This document shows, one piece after another, positions 7,410 to 16,820 of a stretch of DNA of 64,000 bases (positions are counted from its first letter, which is position 1; each line of letters starts with the position of its first letter). The stretch covers positions 4,278,001-4,342,000 of the forward strand of contig CP152408.1 of NCBI GenBank assembly GCA_038961845.1, given 5' to 3'. The notes under the pieces were generated by a model. It was not told the origin of the DNA and searched no databases. It worked only from the letters and a program-made list of their open reading frames with translations. The position numbers and the translations under genes are program-made. The stretch comes from Xylophilus sp. GW821-FHT01B05 (GTDB lineage Bacteria > Pseudomonadota > Gammaproteobacteria > Burkholderiales > Burkholderiaceae_C).

Positions 7410-8777
7410 CTACGGCGCTTCGTTTTGCTGAGCCAGAAGGGCATGCGCCCCCGGGCTATTGCTGGCCACAAAATCATCGAATGCAGCCCGGATGCTGATG
7501 ACCGGCAGGGTGCCCGCAGACCGCTGCATCTCGGCACCCAGGCATGTGCCTGTGCCCGTGCCTGCGTTGCGCAGCAGCGAACAGGCATGCGTCTGCACAT
7601 AGCCCGCCTCAGCGTCCAGCACGCCAGAACCCGAACTCGCGGCAATGGCCGCATAGAGCGCCTCGGCCCGGGCGGAGATCGATGTGAGCGTGTCCGTGTT
7701 GATCCGTGCAGCCCCCAGCGTCTGGGCGATCTTGGCAACGTCGGCCTGCAAGGCCGCCTGCAGCGCCTCCTCCCGGCTTTCGGAGAACAGCACATAGCGT
7801 GCACGCAGCTGGTAGTAGGTCAGGTAATTGCGGTGCGACTTGAACAGGCTCTCCGCGCTGCCCGGGAGTGATTTTTCCTTGGCTCGCGCCGCGAAGTCGC
7901 TCCCCAAGCGCAGGCTGGTGATGCGCGGCTCGCCCAGGATCAAGAATCCGCTCAGCTTGCGCTTGCCGGCCGCCGATACCTTGGCAGCATCACCCGCAGT
8001 GAGGCTGCCGGAGGCCTCCACCTCACGCTCCCAGCGGGTCACGATGACGCCGGACGTACTGGAGAGCTTCTTCGTCTCCGCCAGCAACGGGATCAGGCCG
8101 GCCGGGTTGCGCGCCGCAACCGTTGCATCGCGCGCGTCCTCCACCTTTTTCGCATCCGACAGGCCATCGTTTGGATAGAGGGCTTGCAGCGCCGCCAGGA
8201 TGCCAGACGTGCCCTCGGCCGGCCCGGTCTTCAGCGCCGTCAGCGCGGCATCGAGGGCTGCACTCTTCAGCTCCAGCCGTACTGCCTCTGCAACCTTGGC
8301 CTGGGACTCCTGCAGTTTGTCGCGCAGCTCGACCAGGCCCGCCAGCGTCACGTCGCCCCCCTTGGCACAATGCGCCGGCACGAGGTTGCCGTCGCCGTCA
8401 CGCGTGTCAGTAACCGCCTTGCAGAAGCGCCGCTCCACAATCTCGGACGCCCCCGGCACCAGCCTAGGCGTCATGCTGTCGGGCAGATCGCTGCGCTCGG
8501 GGAAGAAGCGAGCCAGTTGCTCGCGGATCGACCATTTGTCCGGATCGGTCGTCAGTGTGCCGACGACCTCCTCCGGCCCCAAGCCGGTCACATTCACCGC
8601 GCGCACAAGCCGCAGGCCATAGGCGCCGTACTCGCTGTCGGAGACAGTACCCAACTCGGTCAGCGCGACCCGCATGGGCGAGCCGCCCGCACAACCAGCC
8701 AGCAGCGCTACCAGCGCGATCACCAGATAGCCCAGGAATCGGGGGCCGCGCACGGCCGCCTTCATGCTCAATCTCAT
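7410..8777 (-). CDS. Predicted lipoprotein of unknown function, 455 aa
   Basis: I do not recognise this protein. It starts at 8777, where a strong ribosome site (GGGAGGAACC read on the minus strand, just upstream) precedes MRLSMKAAV. A hydrophobic stretch and a lipobox LVALLAGC put the lipidated cysteine at residue 29, so it should be anchored in the membrane facing the periplasm. The mature chain is rich in Ala, Leu and Glu and looks helical. Four further cysteines occur, in KAVTD-flanked RRFCK, AHCAK, THACSLL and GTCLGA segments, which could pair. It converges on mog with only 4 bp between them and stands alone in its transcription unit. Confidence 0.72.
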   Translation of the reverse strand: MRLSMKAAVRGPRFLGYLVIALVALLAGCAGGSPMRVALTELGTVSDSEYGAYGLRLVRAVNVTGLGPEEVVGTLTTDPDKWSIREQLARFFPERSDLPDSMTPRLVPGASEIVERRFCKAVTDTRDGDGNLVPAHCAKGGDVTLAGLVELRDKLQESQAKVAEAVRLELKSAALDAALTALKTGPAEGTSGILAALQALYPNDGLSDAKKVEDARDATVAARNPAGLIPLLAETKKLSSTSGVIVTRWEREVEASGSLTAGDAAKVSAAGKRKLSGFLILGEPRITSLRLGSDFAARAKEKSLPGSAESLFKSHRNYLTYYQLRARYVLFSESREEALQAALQADVAKIAQTLGAARINTDTLTSISARAEALYAAIAASSGSGVLDAEAGYVQTHACSLLRNAGTGTGTCLGAEMQRSAGTLPVISIRAAFDDFVASNSPGAHALLAQQNEAP

Positions 8778-8880
8778 CTTGGTTCCTCCCAGGCGACATC
8801 GCCTGCTCCGGCCCAATTCTTAGGGATTTCCAGCGCGAGCGCATCCCCAGAAATGATGATGAACCCTACCGCGCGAGAAG

Positions 8881-8922
8881 AAAACTGATAGCACCATGCC
8901 CAGTCAACACCTGCATTTCAGC
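8881..8922 (+). repeat. Dispersed repeat R1, copy B (degenerate)
   Basis: TGATAGCACCATGCCCAG, then CACCTGCATTTCAGC follows the R1 pattern with several substitutions. It lies in the 207-bp gap between the lipoprotein gene and cysE; the rest of the gap holds a second GCTATCA in inverse orientation at 8963-8969 and nothing else I recognise. Confidence 0.45.
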
Positions 8923-8984
8923 AATAAAACCACCTGAAACGCAGGCTACCCGCCGGCATTAAGCTATCAAATCAGAAGCACTCG

Positions 8985-9755
8985 CTACTTGCCCACCAAG
9001 TCATTGAGCTTGGCAGCGGCAAAGCTTTCTTCCAGCGCCGCGTCCTGCGGCACGCAGTCGCCGCCACGGCGGCCTTGCGACAGGGCCTCGATGGCCTGCC
9101 ACAGCAGCGCGATCTGGTGCTCTTGCGACGAGGCGTTGTCGATCAGGCCCTTCATGGCCTGGCTGACCGGGTCGTCTTCCTGCGTCACGCCGTAAGCCGA
9201 AAACTTGCGCTCAGGCGTGGCGTCGGCGCTGGCGCCTTCCTTCGACAAGATGATGCGCGCCGGAATGCCCACCGCCGTGGCGCCTGCGGGCACTGGCTTG
9301 ATGACCACGGCATTGCTGCCGATCTTGGCGCCGTCGCCCACGGTGAAGCCGCCCAGCACCTTGGCGCCGGCGCTCACCACCACGTCGCGCCCCAGCGTCG
9401 GGTGCCGCTTGGCGCCCTTGTAGAGCGAGGTGCCGCCCAGGGTCACGCCCTGGTAGATGGTGCAGCCGTCGCCGATCTCGGCGGTTTCGCCCACCACCAC
9501 GCCCATGGCGTGGTCGAAGAACACGCGCTCGCCCAGCACCGCGCCGGGATGGATCTCGATGCCGGTCAGCCAGCGCGCGATGTGCGAGATGAAGCGGCCC
9601 AGCCACTTGAAGCCACGCTGCCAGCACGCATGCGCCAGCCGGTGCAGCACCACCGCGTGCAGGCCCGGATAACAGGTGACCACCTCCCACGCACTGCGCG
9701 CGGCAGGGTCGCGGTCGAGGATGCACTGGATATCGGAACGCAGGCGACGGAACAT
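8985..9755 (-). CDS. cysE: Serine O-acetyltransferase
   Basis: A 256-residue serine acetyltransferase, making O-acetylserine from serine and acetyl-CoA, the first step of cysteine synthesis. The start [20 protein letters not shown] is the short-type SAT N-terminus. The left-handed beta-helix of hexapeptide repeats runs from about residue 66 to 170, with catalytic His82 in [19 protein letters not shown], the [18 protein letters not shown] acetyl-CoA loop and the [20 protein letters not shown] end. The ~70-residue C-terminal tail is longer than minimal SATs. It lies 31 bp downstream of trmJ in the same direction, so co-transcription is likely. Confidence 0.95.
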   Translation of the reverse strand: MFRRLRSDIQCILDRDPAARSAWEVVTCYPGLHAVVLHRLAHACWQRGFKWLGRFISHIARWLTGIEIHPGAVLGERVFFDHAMGVVVGETAEIGDGCTIYQGVTLGGTSLYKGAKRHPTLGRDVVVSAGAKVLGGFTVGDGAKIGSNAVVIKPVPAGATAVGIPARIILSKEGASADATPERKFSAYGVTQEDDPVSQAMKGLIDNASSQEHQIALLWQAIEALSQGRRGGDCVPQDAALEESFAAAKLNDLVGK

Positions 9756-9786
9756 GGGTTCTTGGAGTTTTTGTGGGTTTTGCAGT

Positions 9787-10530
9787 CTATCGATTTGTAA
9801 CCGCCGCCGCCGACATGGCCTTGGCGACACCGCGCAGTATGTGGATTTCCTCGTCGGTCAGTTGGGCGCGGTGAAACAGCTGCTGCAGCCGTGGCATCAG
9901 CTTCTTGGGCGCGGCCGGGTCGAGAAAGCCGATGTCCACCAGCGAGCGCTCCCAGTGGTCCAGCATGCCGGCCACCTGTTGCGTGTCGGCGCGGCGCGGC
10001 GCGTCGGCCGGCGCCTCCAGCACCGCATCAAAGCCGCCCAGCGCCAGCCGCCATTCGTAGGCCACCACCTGGATCGCCGCGCCCAGGTTGAGCGAGCCGA
10101 ACTGCGGGTTGGTAGGAATGCGCAGCGCCACGTGGCAGCGGTAGACGTCCTCGTTCTGCATGCCGAAGCGCTCGGAGCCAAACAAAAAAGCAATGCCGGC
10201 CTCGCCCGCCGCGGCCGCACCGGCTGCGAATGGCTCCAGGTGCTCACGCGGCGTGCTGGTGGGCGGGCCGAAGTCGCGCGGGATCATGGCGGTGGCGCAC
10301 AGGTGCGTCATGCCGTCCAGCGCCTCGTCCAGCGTGGCGACGATGCGCGCATTGCGCAGCACGTCGAGGGCGCCGCTGGCGCGCTGGATGGTTTCTTCGC
10401 GCCGCAGCACGTTGTCCCAGCGCGGCGCCACCAGCACCAGATCGTCGAAGCCCATGGTCTTCATGGCGCGGGCCGCGGCGCCCACATTGCCGGCGTGGCT
10501 GGTTTGAATCAGGATGAAACGGGTACGCAT
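9787..10530 (-). CDS. trmJ: tRNA (cytidine/uridine-2'-O-)-methyltransferase TrmJ
   Basis: A 247-residue SPOUT methyltransferase of the TrmJ/LasT type, which 2'-O-methylates position 32 of several tRNAs using SAM. Motif 1 is the N-terminal [20 protein letters not shown], motif 2 is [10 protein letters not shown] and motif 3 is [17 protein letters not shown], together forming the trefoil-knot SAM site. The TrmJ C-terminal helical extension is present ([20 protein letters not shown]). Divergent from suhB with a 96-bp shared upstream region, an arrangement conserved in Burkholderiales. Confidence 0.94.
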   Translation of the reverse strand: MRTRFILIQTSHAGNVGAAARAMKTMGFDDLVLVAPRWDNVLRREETIQRASGALDVLRNARIVATLDEALDGMTHLCATAMIPRDFGPPTSTPREHLEPFAAGAAAAGEAGIAFLFGSERFGMQNEDVYRCHVALRIPTNPQFGSLNLGAAIQVVAYEWRLALGGFDAVLEAPADAPRRADTQQVAGMLDHWERSLVDIGFLDPAAPKKLMPRLQQLFHRAQLTDEEIHILRGVAKAMSAAAVTNR

Positions 10531-10626
10531 ACAGGCCGGCGGGTAAAATCCGCGTATTGTCGCCGCCCGCATCGCCGGGCGCCCCCCGCGCCTCACCGCC
10601 GCCGAACCGCTCCTGCCCACAATCCA

Positions 10627-11586
10627 ATGTCGACCAACCTGCATCCCATGCTCAACGTGGCCACCAAGGCCGCACGCGCCGCCGGCGCCATCATCAACCG
10701 CGCCGCGCTCGACATCGAATCGGTGCGGATCTCGCAGAAGCAGGTGAACGACTTTGTCACCGAGGTGGACCACGCCAGCGAGCAGGCAATCATCGAAACC
10801 CTGCTCACCGCCTATCCCGGCCACGGCATCCTGGCCGAGGAATCGGGCAGCGAGCATGGCGCGCGGGATTCGGAATTCGTCTGGATCATCGACCCGCTCG
10901 ACGGCACCACCAACTTCATCCACGGCTTCCCGGTGTACTGCGTGAGCATTGCGCTGGCCGTGCGCGGCAAGGTCGAGCAGGCCGTCGTCTACGACCCCAC
11001 CCGCAACGACCTGTTCACCGCCACCAAGGGCCGTGGCGCCTACCTGAACGACCGGCGCATTCGCGTCTCCAAGCGCACGCGGCTGGAAGAGTCGCTGATA
11101 TCCACCGGCTTCCCGTTCCGCCCGGGTGACAACCTGCAGCAGTACCTGCAGGTGATGAGCGAAGTCATGCAGCGCACCGCCGGCCTGCGCCGCCCGGGCT
11201 CTGCCGCGCTTGACCTGGCCTATGTGGCCGCAGGCTTCACCGAGGGCTTCTTCGAAACCGGGCTGTCGCCCTGGGACGTGGCTGCGGGCTCGCTGCTGGT
11301 GACCGAGGCCGGCGGCCTGGTCGGCAACTTCACGGGCGAGGCCGACTTCCTGGAGCAGCGTGAATGCCTGGCCGCCAGCCCGCGCATCTACGGCCAACTG
11401 GTGAGCCTGATCAGCAAGTACTCCAAGTTCGCAGGCGTGGAGGCCAAGCGCTCTGCCGCCTATATCCCGATCGGCGACGAGCCCGTGGAAGAACCCGCAG
11501 CCCCGGCCGACGCGGCGCCAGAAGCGCCCGCCACGCCGCCGGTGCGCAAACTCACCCGCGCCCGCAAGACCCCCGACGCCCTCTGA
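10627..11586 (+). CDS. suhB: Inositol-1-monophosphatase family protein SuhB
   Basis: A 319-residue magnesium-dependent phosphatase of the inositol monophosphatase family; SuhB also acts in rRNA transcription antitermination in E. coli. Metal ligands are seen as Glu71 in LAEES and Asp89/Asp92 in [14 protein letters not shown], with the second motif [18 protein letters not shown] near residue 218. The core ends around residue 265; the last ~45 residues are a Pro/Ala-rich tail ending in basic [12 protein letters not shown], longer than E. coli SuhB (267 aa) and probably unstructured. It is followed 12 bp later by the FUSC gene. Confidence 0.94.
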   Translation: MSTNLHPMLNVATKAARAAGAIINRAALDIESVRISQKQVNDFVTEVDHASEQAIIETLLTAYPGHGILAEESGSEHGARDSEFVWIIDPLDGTTNFIHGFPVYCVSIALAVRGKVEQAVVYDPTRNDLFTATKGRGAYLNDRRIRVSKRTRLEESLISTGFPFRPGDNLQQYLQVMSEVMQRTAGLRRPGSAALDLAYVAAGFTEGFFETGLSPWDVAAGSLLVTEAGGLVGNFTGEADFLEQRECLAASPRIYGQLVSLISKYSKFAGVEAKRSAAYIPIGDEPVEEPAAPADAAPEAPATPPVRKLTRARKTPDAL

Positions 11587-11598
11587 CGCCCAGGCGCG

Positions 11599-13749
11599 AT
11601 GCGGGTATCAGCCCAATTGCGCAAAAAGGCCTGGCGGCTGCTGTGCACGCTGCTGAGCCACAACATCACCAACGGCCTGGCGGTGGCCGTGGGGTTGATG
11701 CTGGTCACGATCACCATCTATCTGCTGGACGACCTGTCGGCCGCGTCGGCTGCCGCCGTGGGCGCGCTGATCACCACCCTGCCTGACCTGCCCACGCAGA
11801 AAAAGCACAAATTCCAGCAACTGCTGCCCTCGGCGTTGCTGGGCGCGCCGCTCTACTTGGCGATCCAGTTGGCGCACCAGAGCGCGCTGCAGCAGGGCGT
11901 GATTTTGGTCTGCGGCACCTTCGTCGCCTTCATGGGCATGGCCTGGGGCAAGCGCGGCGCGCCGCTCAGCGCCAGCCTGATGTTCTCCATGCTGTTCTCC
12001 ATGGCCTCGCCGCCGGTGGGCTTTCTGCTGTCGCTGGAGCGCACCGGCTGGTTCCTGGGCGGCGCGGGGCTCTACATGGTCTATGCGGTGGCGGCCAACG
12101 GCCTGCTGAACGCACGCTACCGCTCCCAACTGCTGGCCGCCACGCTGCTGGAGTTGGCCGAGGCGCTGCGCAGCCAGGCGCGCCGCTTCTCGCCCTATGC
12201 CGAGAGCGAGGTCTTCACCGGCGACATGCTGCGCCGCCAAGCCGCCCTGGCCGACACCCTGCAGACCGCGCGCGACGTGATCCTGGAATCGCCCCGCACG
12301 CCGCAGCGCCAGAAGATCGCCGCCATGCTGCTGACACTGCTGGAGGCGCGCGACCAACTGGTGGCCTGCGAGCTCGACATGCAGGCCCTGACCACGCACG
12401 ACCTGGCCGCCCTGCCGCCGCTGGCCGATGCGCTGGCCGCCGCCGCGCGCCAGATCGACGTGCTGGCCACGGCCCTGCTGCTGGGCCGCCAGCCGGCCGA
12501 CGCGCAAACCCTGCGCATCGCGCTGGGCCGGCTGCACCCGGCAGACAGCAAAGCCGCAGCCCCAGCCCTGCAGCTCTCAGCCAGCGTGCACGACGCCGGG
12601 CTGCGCGTGGCCGCCATCGGCGATGAGGTCGAGCGCCTGTTCCGCCTGGCGCGCGGCGACCAGGCGCCCGAGCTGGCCGCGCTGCGGGAGAACTGGCAGC
12701 TCTTCATCAGCCCCACCGCCTGGTCCTGGACGCCGCTCAAATCCGAGCGCGGCTGGTACGGCCCCACGCTGCGCCAGGCGCTGCGCGCGGCTGCGGCCAT
12801 CGGCACCGGCTTTGCGCTGGCCATGCACCTGCCCTGGGGCACGCACAAGTACTGGGTGCTGGTCACCATCACCGTGGTCATGCGCGCCAACCTGGCGCAG
12901 ACGCTGCAGCGGCGCAATGCGCGTATCGCCGGGACCTTGCTGGGCTGCCTGGTGGTGATGCTGATCCTGTCCACGCACCCGCACCCCATCGCCATCCTGA
13001 GCTACATCGCCATCGGCGCGGCGATTGGCCATGCCTTTGTGGTCAAGCGCTACATGATCACCGCCACCGCCGCCACCACGCAGGGGCTGTTGCAGGCGCA
13101 CCTGCTGGTCACCGGCTCGCACCCGAGCTTTGCCATCGCCGAGCGCATCGGCGACACCCTGATCGGCGCCACCCTTGCCTGGCTGTTCAGCTACGTGCTG
13201 CCGGTGTGGGAACGCCAGCAGGTGCCGCGCCTGGTGCAGCGCACGCTGCAGGCCCAGGGCCGCCATGCACGGCTGGCACTTACCGCCGGTGCCGAACGCA
13301 CGCCCGACATCGACTGGCGGCTGGCGCGGCGCGAGGCCTATGAGAGCCTGTCCGCGCTGGGCCAATCCACCACCCGCACGCTGGCCGAGCCCAGCGCTGT
13401 TCAGTTGCCGCTGGAGCCGCTGGAAACCCTGCAGGCCCAGGGCTACCGCCTGCTGACGCAGTTGACGGCGGTCAAGTCCACCCTGCAGCTGCGCCGCAGC
13501 CAATTGCAGATGGAGCGGGTGACGCCAGCGCTGGCGCAGGCGGCCGATGCCATCGAGCAAGCCCTAGCCGCGGCACCAGGCACGGCGCCAATGCCGGCCG
13601 ATGAGCCGCTGCCCGACGCCAGCAGCGACGCCATGCGCCCGCCTGATCCGCTGGCCGACGACCTTACGCCCTGGCTGCTGGGCCGGCTGGCGCTGGCGCA
13701 AGCCACGGCACGCCGCCTGCGCCGCGCGGCCGAGCGCTCGCACGGCTGA
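11599..13749 (+). CDS. FUSC-family inner-membrane transporter (YccS/YhfK-like)
   Basis: A 716-residue membrane protein of the FUSC (fusaric-acid-resistance) family. Two clusters of transmembrane helices are visible, about residues 28-170 (starting NGLAVAVGLMLVTITIYLLD) and 390-540 (including ALRAAAAIGTGFALAMHLPW and KYWVLVTITVVMRANL, the family's FUSC signature), separated by a large soluble helical region. This is the two-repeat plan of YccS-type proteins, thought to be proton-driven efflux of small aromatic acids or similar. It follows suhB by 12 bp and precedes an MscS gene by 62 bp. Substrate cannot be told from sequence. Confidence 0.85.
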   Translation: MRVSAQLRKKAWRLLCTLLSHNITNGLAVAVGLMLVTITIYLLDDLSAASAAAVGALITTLPDLPTQKKHKFQQLLPSALLGAPLYLAIQLAHQSALQQGVILVCGTFVAFMGMAWGKRGAPLSASLMFSMLFSMASPPVGFLLSLERTGWFLGGAGLYMVYAVAANGLLNARYRSQLLAATLLELAEALRSQARRFSPYAESEVFTGDMLRRQAALADTLQTARDVILESPRTPQRQKIAAMLLTLLEARDQLVACELDMQALTTHDLAALPPLADALAAAARQIDVLATALLLGRQPADAQTLRIALGRLHPADSKAAAPALQLSASVHDAGLRVAAIGDEVERLFRLARGDQAPELAALRENWQLFISPTAWSWTPLKSERGWYGPTLRQALRAAAAIGTGFALAMHLPWGTHKYWVLVTITVVMRANLAQTLQRRNARIAGTLLGCLVVMLILSTHPHPIAILSYIAIGAAIGHAFVVKRYMITATAATTQGLLQAHLLVTGSHPSFAIAERIGDTLIGATLAWLFSYVLPVWERQQVPRLVQRTLQAQGRHARLALTAGAERTPDIDWRLARREAYESLSALGQSTTRTLAEPSAVQLPLEPLETLQAQGYRLLTQLTAVKSTLQLRRSQLQMERVTPALAQAADAIEQALAAAPGTAPMPADEPLPDASSDAMRPPDPLADDLTPWLLGRLALAQATARRLRRAAERSHG

Positions 13750-13811
13750 GCGCGCTTTCTCTTTGGGGCCACGCCCCACAACTCCACCCTCATCACAGGA
13801 AAGGTGTACGG

Positions 13812-14951
13812 ATGCTCGATTTGTCGCAGTTCTCTCCCTGGGTCGCCACCCTCATCGCCGCCACGCTGGCCGTGATCGCGGCACTGGTCGCACACCGCAT
13901 CGGCGCCATGCTGCTGCTGCGCGCCACGCAGCCCGCGCCGGTACTCAACGCCACGCTGCGCGCCTGCCAGCGCGCCGCGCGGCTGGTGCTGCCGCTGCTG
14001 GCGCTGCAACTGGTGTGGCAGGCAGCGGCAAACGACATGCGCTTCATCGAGAGCCTGCGCCACTTCAACGGCCTGCTGCTGATCGCGGCCACCACCTGGC
14101 TCGCCATCAGCGCCATCAACGGCCTGGCCGCGGGCCTCATCGCCCAGCACCCCTACGATGTGGACGACAACCTGCAGGCACGCCGCGTCATGACCCAGGC
14201 GCGCGTACTGGCGCGCACCGCCACCTTCATCGCACTGCTCGCCGGGCTGGCCATGATGCTCATGACCTTCCCCGGCGCACGCCAGGTCGGCGCCAGCCTG
14301 CTGGCCTCGGCCGGCGTGGTCGGCATCGTCGCCGGCATCGCCGCCCGGCCCGTCTTCAGCAACCTGATCGCCGGCCTGCAGATCGCGCTGGCGCAGCCCA
14401 TCCGCATCGACGACGTACTCATCGTGCAAGGCGAATGGGGCCGGGTAGAAGAAATCACCGGCACCTACGTGGTGCTGAAGATCTGGGACGACCGGCGCCT
14501 GATCATCCCGCTGCAGTGGTTCATAGAGAACCCGTTCCAGAACTGGACCCGCACCGGCTCGCAACTGCTGGGCTCGGTGTTTTTCTACGTCGACTTCGCC
14601 ATGCCCGTGGCGCCGCTGCGCACCGAGCTGGAACGCCTGGTGCCCACCCTGCCCGAATGGGACGGCCGCTTCTTCAACCTGCAGGTCACCGACGCCACCG
14701 AGCGCAGCATGCAGCTGCGCGTGCTGGCCACCGCGGCCTCGTCAGGCAAGGCGTTCGATTTGCGCTGCAAGCTGCGCGAGGGCCTGATCGATTTCATGCA
14801 GCGCGAGTACCCACAGTTTCTGCCCACGCTGCGCGTGCTGGGCGCCGAGGCAGCAACACCACCCAGCACACTGCCCCCGTCGCCCGCCGACGGCCCAGGC
14901 AGCGCGGCAGAAGCCGGCCTGAGCGCTACGCCCAGCGTGCCGCAGGCTTAG
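13812..14951 (+). CDS. Mechanosensitive ion channel, MscS family
   Basis: A 379-residue small-conductance mechanosensitive channel. Several TM helices occupy the first ~180 residues. The pore helix is seen as GASLLASAGVVGIVAGIAA, followed by the near-invariant FSNLIAGLQIALAQPIRIDD and the beta-domain QGEWGRVEEITGTYVVLKIW. The C-terminal ~100 residues form the cytoplasmic alpha/beta vestibule, ending in a Pro/Ala-rich tail. The stop codon abuts a 50-bp imperfect palindrome (14951-15000) that could end transcription. Confidence 0.93.
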   Translation: MLDLSQFSPWVATLIAATLAVIAALVAHRIGAMLLLRATQPAPVLNATLRACQRAARLVLPLLALQLVWQAAANDMRFIESLRHFNGLLLIAATTWLAISAINGLAAGLIAQHPYDVDDNLQARRVMTQARVLARTATFIALLAGLAMMLMTFPGARQVGASLLASAGVVGIVAGIAARPVFSNLIAGLQIALAQPIRIDDVLIVQGEWGRVEEITGTYVVLKIWDDRRLIIPLQWFIENPFQNWTRTGSQLLGSVFFYVDFAMPVAPLRTELERLVPTLPEWDGRFFNLQVTDATERSMQLRVLATAASSGKAFDLRCKLREGLIDFMQREYPQFLPTLRVLGAEAATPPSTLPPSPADGPGSAAEAGLSATPSVPQA

Positions 14952-15534
14952 AACGTATTGACGATCTCTATGGGTCGCCATACAGATCGCAAACACGTTC
15001 TAAGCAGCATCCCTTTCAAGGGCTTGTGATCTGTTCGGTAGTTCTGGTGTCTTGCTAGGGACAGGAGCCGGGACTCGCCCCGGCGGGCAGTCAAAGAGAA
15101 GGCGAGCCGGAGCTGGAGCCCGCTGCGCGGGTACCCTGCGCTGCTCGGCTCCATCAACGGCGTGGGACAGCCGAAGACCAACAGCCAAACACCCAATACC
15201 GGGCCGAGCGCAGCGATGGCCCGTGTGGCTGTCCCGGGGTCCCCTCTGTGGTGTTGAGGAGCGGAGGAATCGGCAGGTTGCCCGTAGCGCAGCGAAGGGA
15301 CGGCGAGGACTGTTTGAGCGCAGCGAGTTCCGCAGCCGCCTGCCGACTCCGAGCACCGCAAAGCAGTCCGGCAAAGCCGGACCGCCACAGTGGGGTCGCC
15401 TTCTCTTTGGTGACTTTCTCTTGGCGACACAAGAGAAAGTTACTCGCCCGCCGGGGCGAAATCCCGGCACCCGCCGCCTGCAAGGCACACAGGCGCAGGG
15501 ATATCTCAAAGACCTTGAAAGGGATGGTTCTTAG
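14951..15534. repeat. R2: 0.58-kb element bounded by inverted repeats, no gene
   Basis: This gap holds no convincing gene. It starts with a 50-bp imperfect palindrome (14951-15000, GAACGT...ACGTTC ends with CGATCT and TATGG arms inside). CATCCCTTTCAAGG at 15008-15021 is matched exactly in inverse by CCTTGAAAGGGATG at 15513-15526, with CTAAG at 15000-15004 matching CTTAG at 15530-15534, so a ~27-bp imperfect terminal inverted repeat bounds about 535 bp. The interior contains GAGCGCAGCGA-type words and a segment with GTGACTTTCTCTTGGCGACA, features I associate with repetitive intergenic DNA of Burkholderiales that is often mis-annotated as small ORFs. The right end supplies the stop codon region of the DUF4148 gene. 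Confidence 0.6.
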
Positions 15535-15926
15535 CTGCGATCACCCACCACCGGCAGCGTGCCGGCGCGGACGGCGGCCAGGACTTCTGCCTTGACCTCG
15601 GCGCGGGTCTTGTCGGATGGCTGTGCGGCCGGGCTTGTGGGATAGCCGTATGCGTACTGGCGGACCGGGTCGAGCTCGCCAGCAGCACGGGCTGGGGCGA
15701 TCTGGGCCACCACCTCGGCACGGGTCAGGGCCGAGCGCGAGGCCTGCGCCGCCGGCACGCCATAGGCTTCACCGACTTCCAGTTCACCTGCGGCGCGGGC
15801 GCGCTGCAGTTCGGCCACCACGCTGGCGCGGGTCACAGGCGCAGCAGCCACGGCGTCCTGGGCAAAAGCGCTCTGGCCCACAGCCAGGGCAAGAAGGGAA
15901 GCGGCAACGAGAGTACGGGAGTTCAT
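15531..15926 (-). CDS. DUF4148 domain-containing exported protein
   Basis: A 131-residue protein with a clear signal peptide (MNSRTLVAASLLALAVGQSA, cleavage after FAQ). The mature part repeats a short unit three times, TRASVVAELQRARAAGEL, LTRAEVVAQIAPARAAGEL and TRAEVKAEVLAAVRAGTL, which is the DUF4148 signature abundant in Burkholderiales. The role is unknown; these are small periplasmic proteins often induced under stress. Its TAA stop lies exactly at the right inverted-repeat end of element R2. Confidence 0.85.
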   Translation of the reverse strand: MNSRTLVAASLLALAVGQSAFAQDAVAAAPVTRASVVAELQRARAAGELEVGEAYGVPAAQASRSALTRAEVVAQIAPARAAGELDPVRQYAYGYPTSPAAQPSDKTRAEVKAEVLAAVRAGTLPVVGDRS

Positions 15927-16119
15927 GGCGATGTCTTTCTAAAGCAGTTCAACGGATGGACCGAGCGGTCCGTTTTCGCCGAGGGCTCGAAAGCGATGCG
16001 GCGATGGATGAACTGTAGAAGTCATTCGCCCATAGATAAATAACGCGCTCAGGGATGCTTAGTTGCTGATTCAGGAACAAAGCGGCGCGGCAGGCTGCCC
16101 GGGGTTGGCAAGCCAATCC

Positions 16120-16135
16120 GTATATATTTTTATAC
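16120..16135. promoter_or_regulatory. Palindrome, candidate operator of the toxin-antitoxin pair
   Basis: GTATA-N6-TATAC, 9 bp upstream of the toxin start and in an AT-rich patch that could also be the -10 region. TA operons are usually autorepressed through such a site; binding is inferred. Confidence 0.45.
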
Positions 16136-16144
16136 AATCCTCTG

Positions 16145-16489
16145 ATGTCAGATGACAAGGAGATTCGCTGGGTAGGGTCTGCCTACGACGATCTGCGGGC
16201 ATTTCCGCCAGATCCGCGTAGAGATGCTGGCTTCCAATTGGGCAAGGTCCAGGCCGGGCTTGATCCGATCGACTGGAAACCCTTCGACGACGTAGGCGCC
16301 GGCGCCAAGGAAATCCGCCTCAAGGATGCCAGCGGCGTCTATCGGGTGATGTATGTGGCCAAGTTTGAAGAGGCGGTCTACGTCCTGCACTGCTTCCAGA
16401 AGAAAACCCAGGCCACCAGCAAACAGGACAAGGCCATTGCCGAAGCGCGCTACCGCGCCGTGGTCCATGCAAGAAAGACCCAGAAATGA
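16145..16489 (+). CDS. RelE/HigB-type toxin of a type II TA system (Gp49-like)
   Basis: A 114-residue protein of the phage Gp49/HigB branch of RelE-like toxins, typically ribosome-dependent mRNA interferases. Landmarks are the N-terminal IRWVGSAYDDLRAFP, the middle GAKEIRLKDASGVYRVMYVA strand pair and the YVLHCFQKKTQATSKQDKAI segment with the basic Lys/Arg face typical of the active site. It is the first gene of the pair (toxin before antitoxin, as in higBA), with a 4-bp ATGA overlap to the antitoxin. The exact family name is less sure than the fold. Confidence 0.87.
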   Translation: MSDDKEIRWVGSAYDDLRAFPPDPRRDAGFQLGKVQAGLDPIDWKPFDDVGAGAKEIRLKDASGVYRVMYVAKFEEAVYVLHCFQKKTQATSKQDKAIAEARYRAVVHARKTQK

Positions 16490-16818
16490 CGATCGACACC
16501 GCTATCCGCCACGTGACAAAGCCGGGCGCCAACCTGTTCCTCGAACTGGGCTTTTCGCCAGACGAGGCCAAGCGCCTGCAGGCCGCATCCCGCCAGCAGA
16601 TCAATGACACGCAGTTGCTGAAAGAGCAATTGATGGACGAGCTGTCTGCCTGGATTGCCGAGCATCACCTGAAGCAGGCCGATGCGGCCGAGATCCTGAT
16701 GGTCTCGCGCCCCCGCGTCTCCGACGTGGTGAACAAGAAGACCGCCAAGTTCAGTATCGACGCACTGGTCGAAATGCTCAGCCGCATCGGCAAGCCAGTG
16801 ACGCTTGCCGTTGGCTGA
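16486..16818 (+). CDS. XRE-family antitoxin (HTH, HigA-like)
   Basis: A 110-residue DNA-binding antitoxin. The helix-turn-helix lies at about residues 55-85: LKQADAAEILMVSRPRVSDV followed by VNKKTAKFSIDALVEMLSRI, the shortened XRE domain seen in HigA2-like partners of Gp49 toxins. Residues 1-45 are likely the toxin-binding part. Start overlaps the toxin stop. Expected to neutralise the toxin and repress the operon through the upstream palindrome. Confidence 0.88.
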   Translation: MTIDTAIRHVTKPGANLFLELGFSPDEAKRLQAASRQQINDTQLLKEQLMDELSAWIAEHHLKQADAAEILMVSRPRVSDVVNKKTAKFSIDALVEMLSRIGKPVTLAVG

Positions 16819-16820
16819 AC

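Noticed and set aside
15052..15534. Several 100-170 codon frames inside element R2
   Set aside because: They overlap each other on both strands, lack ribosome sites and correspond to a repetitive element type that is often mis-annotated as coding.
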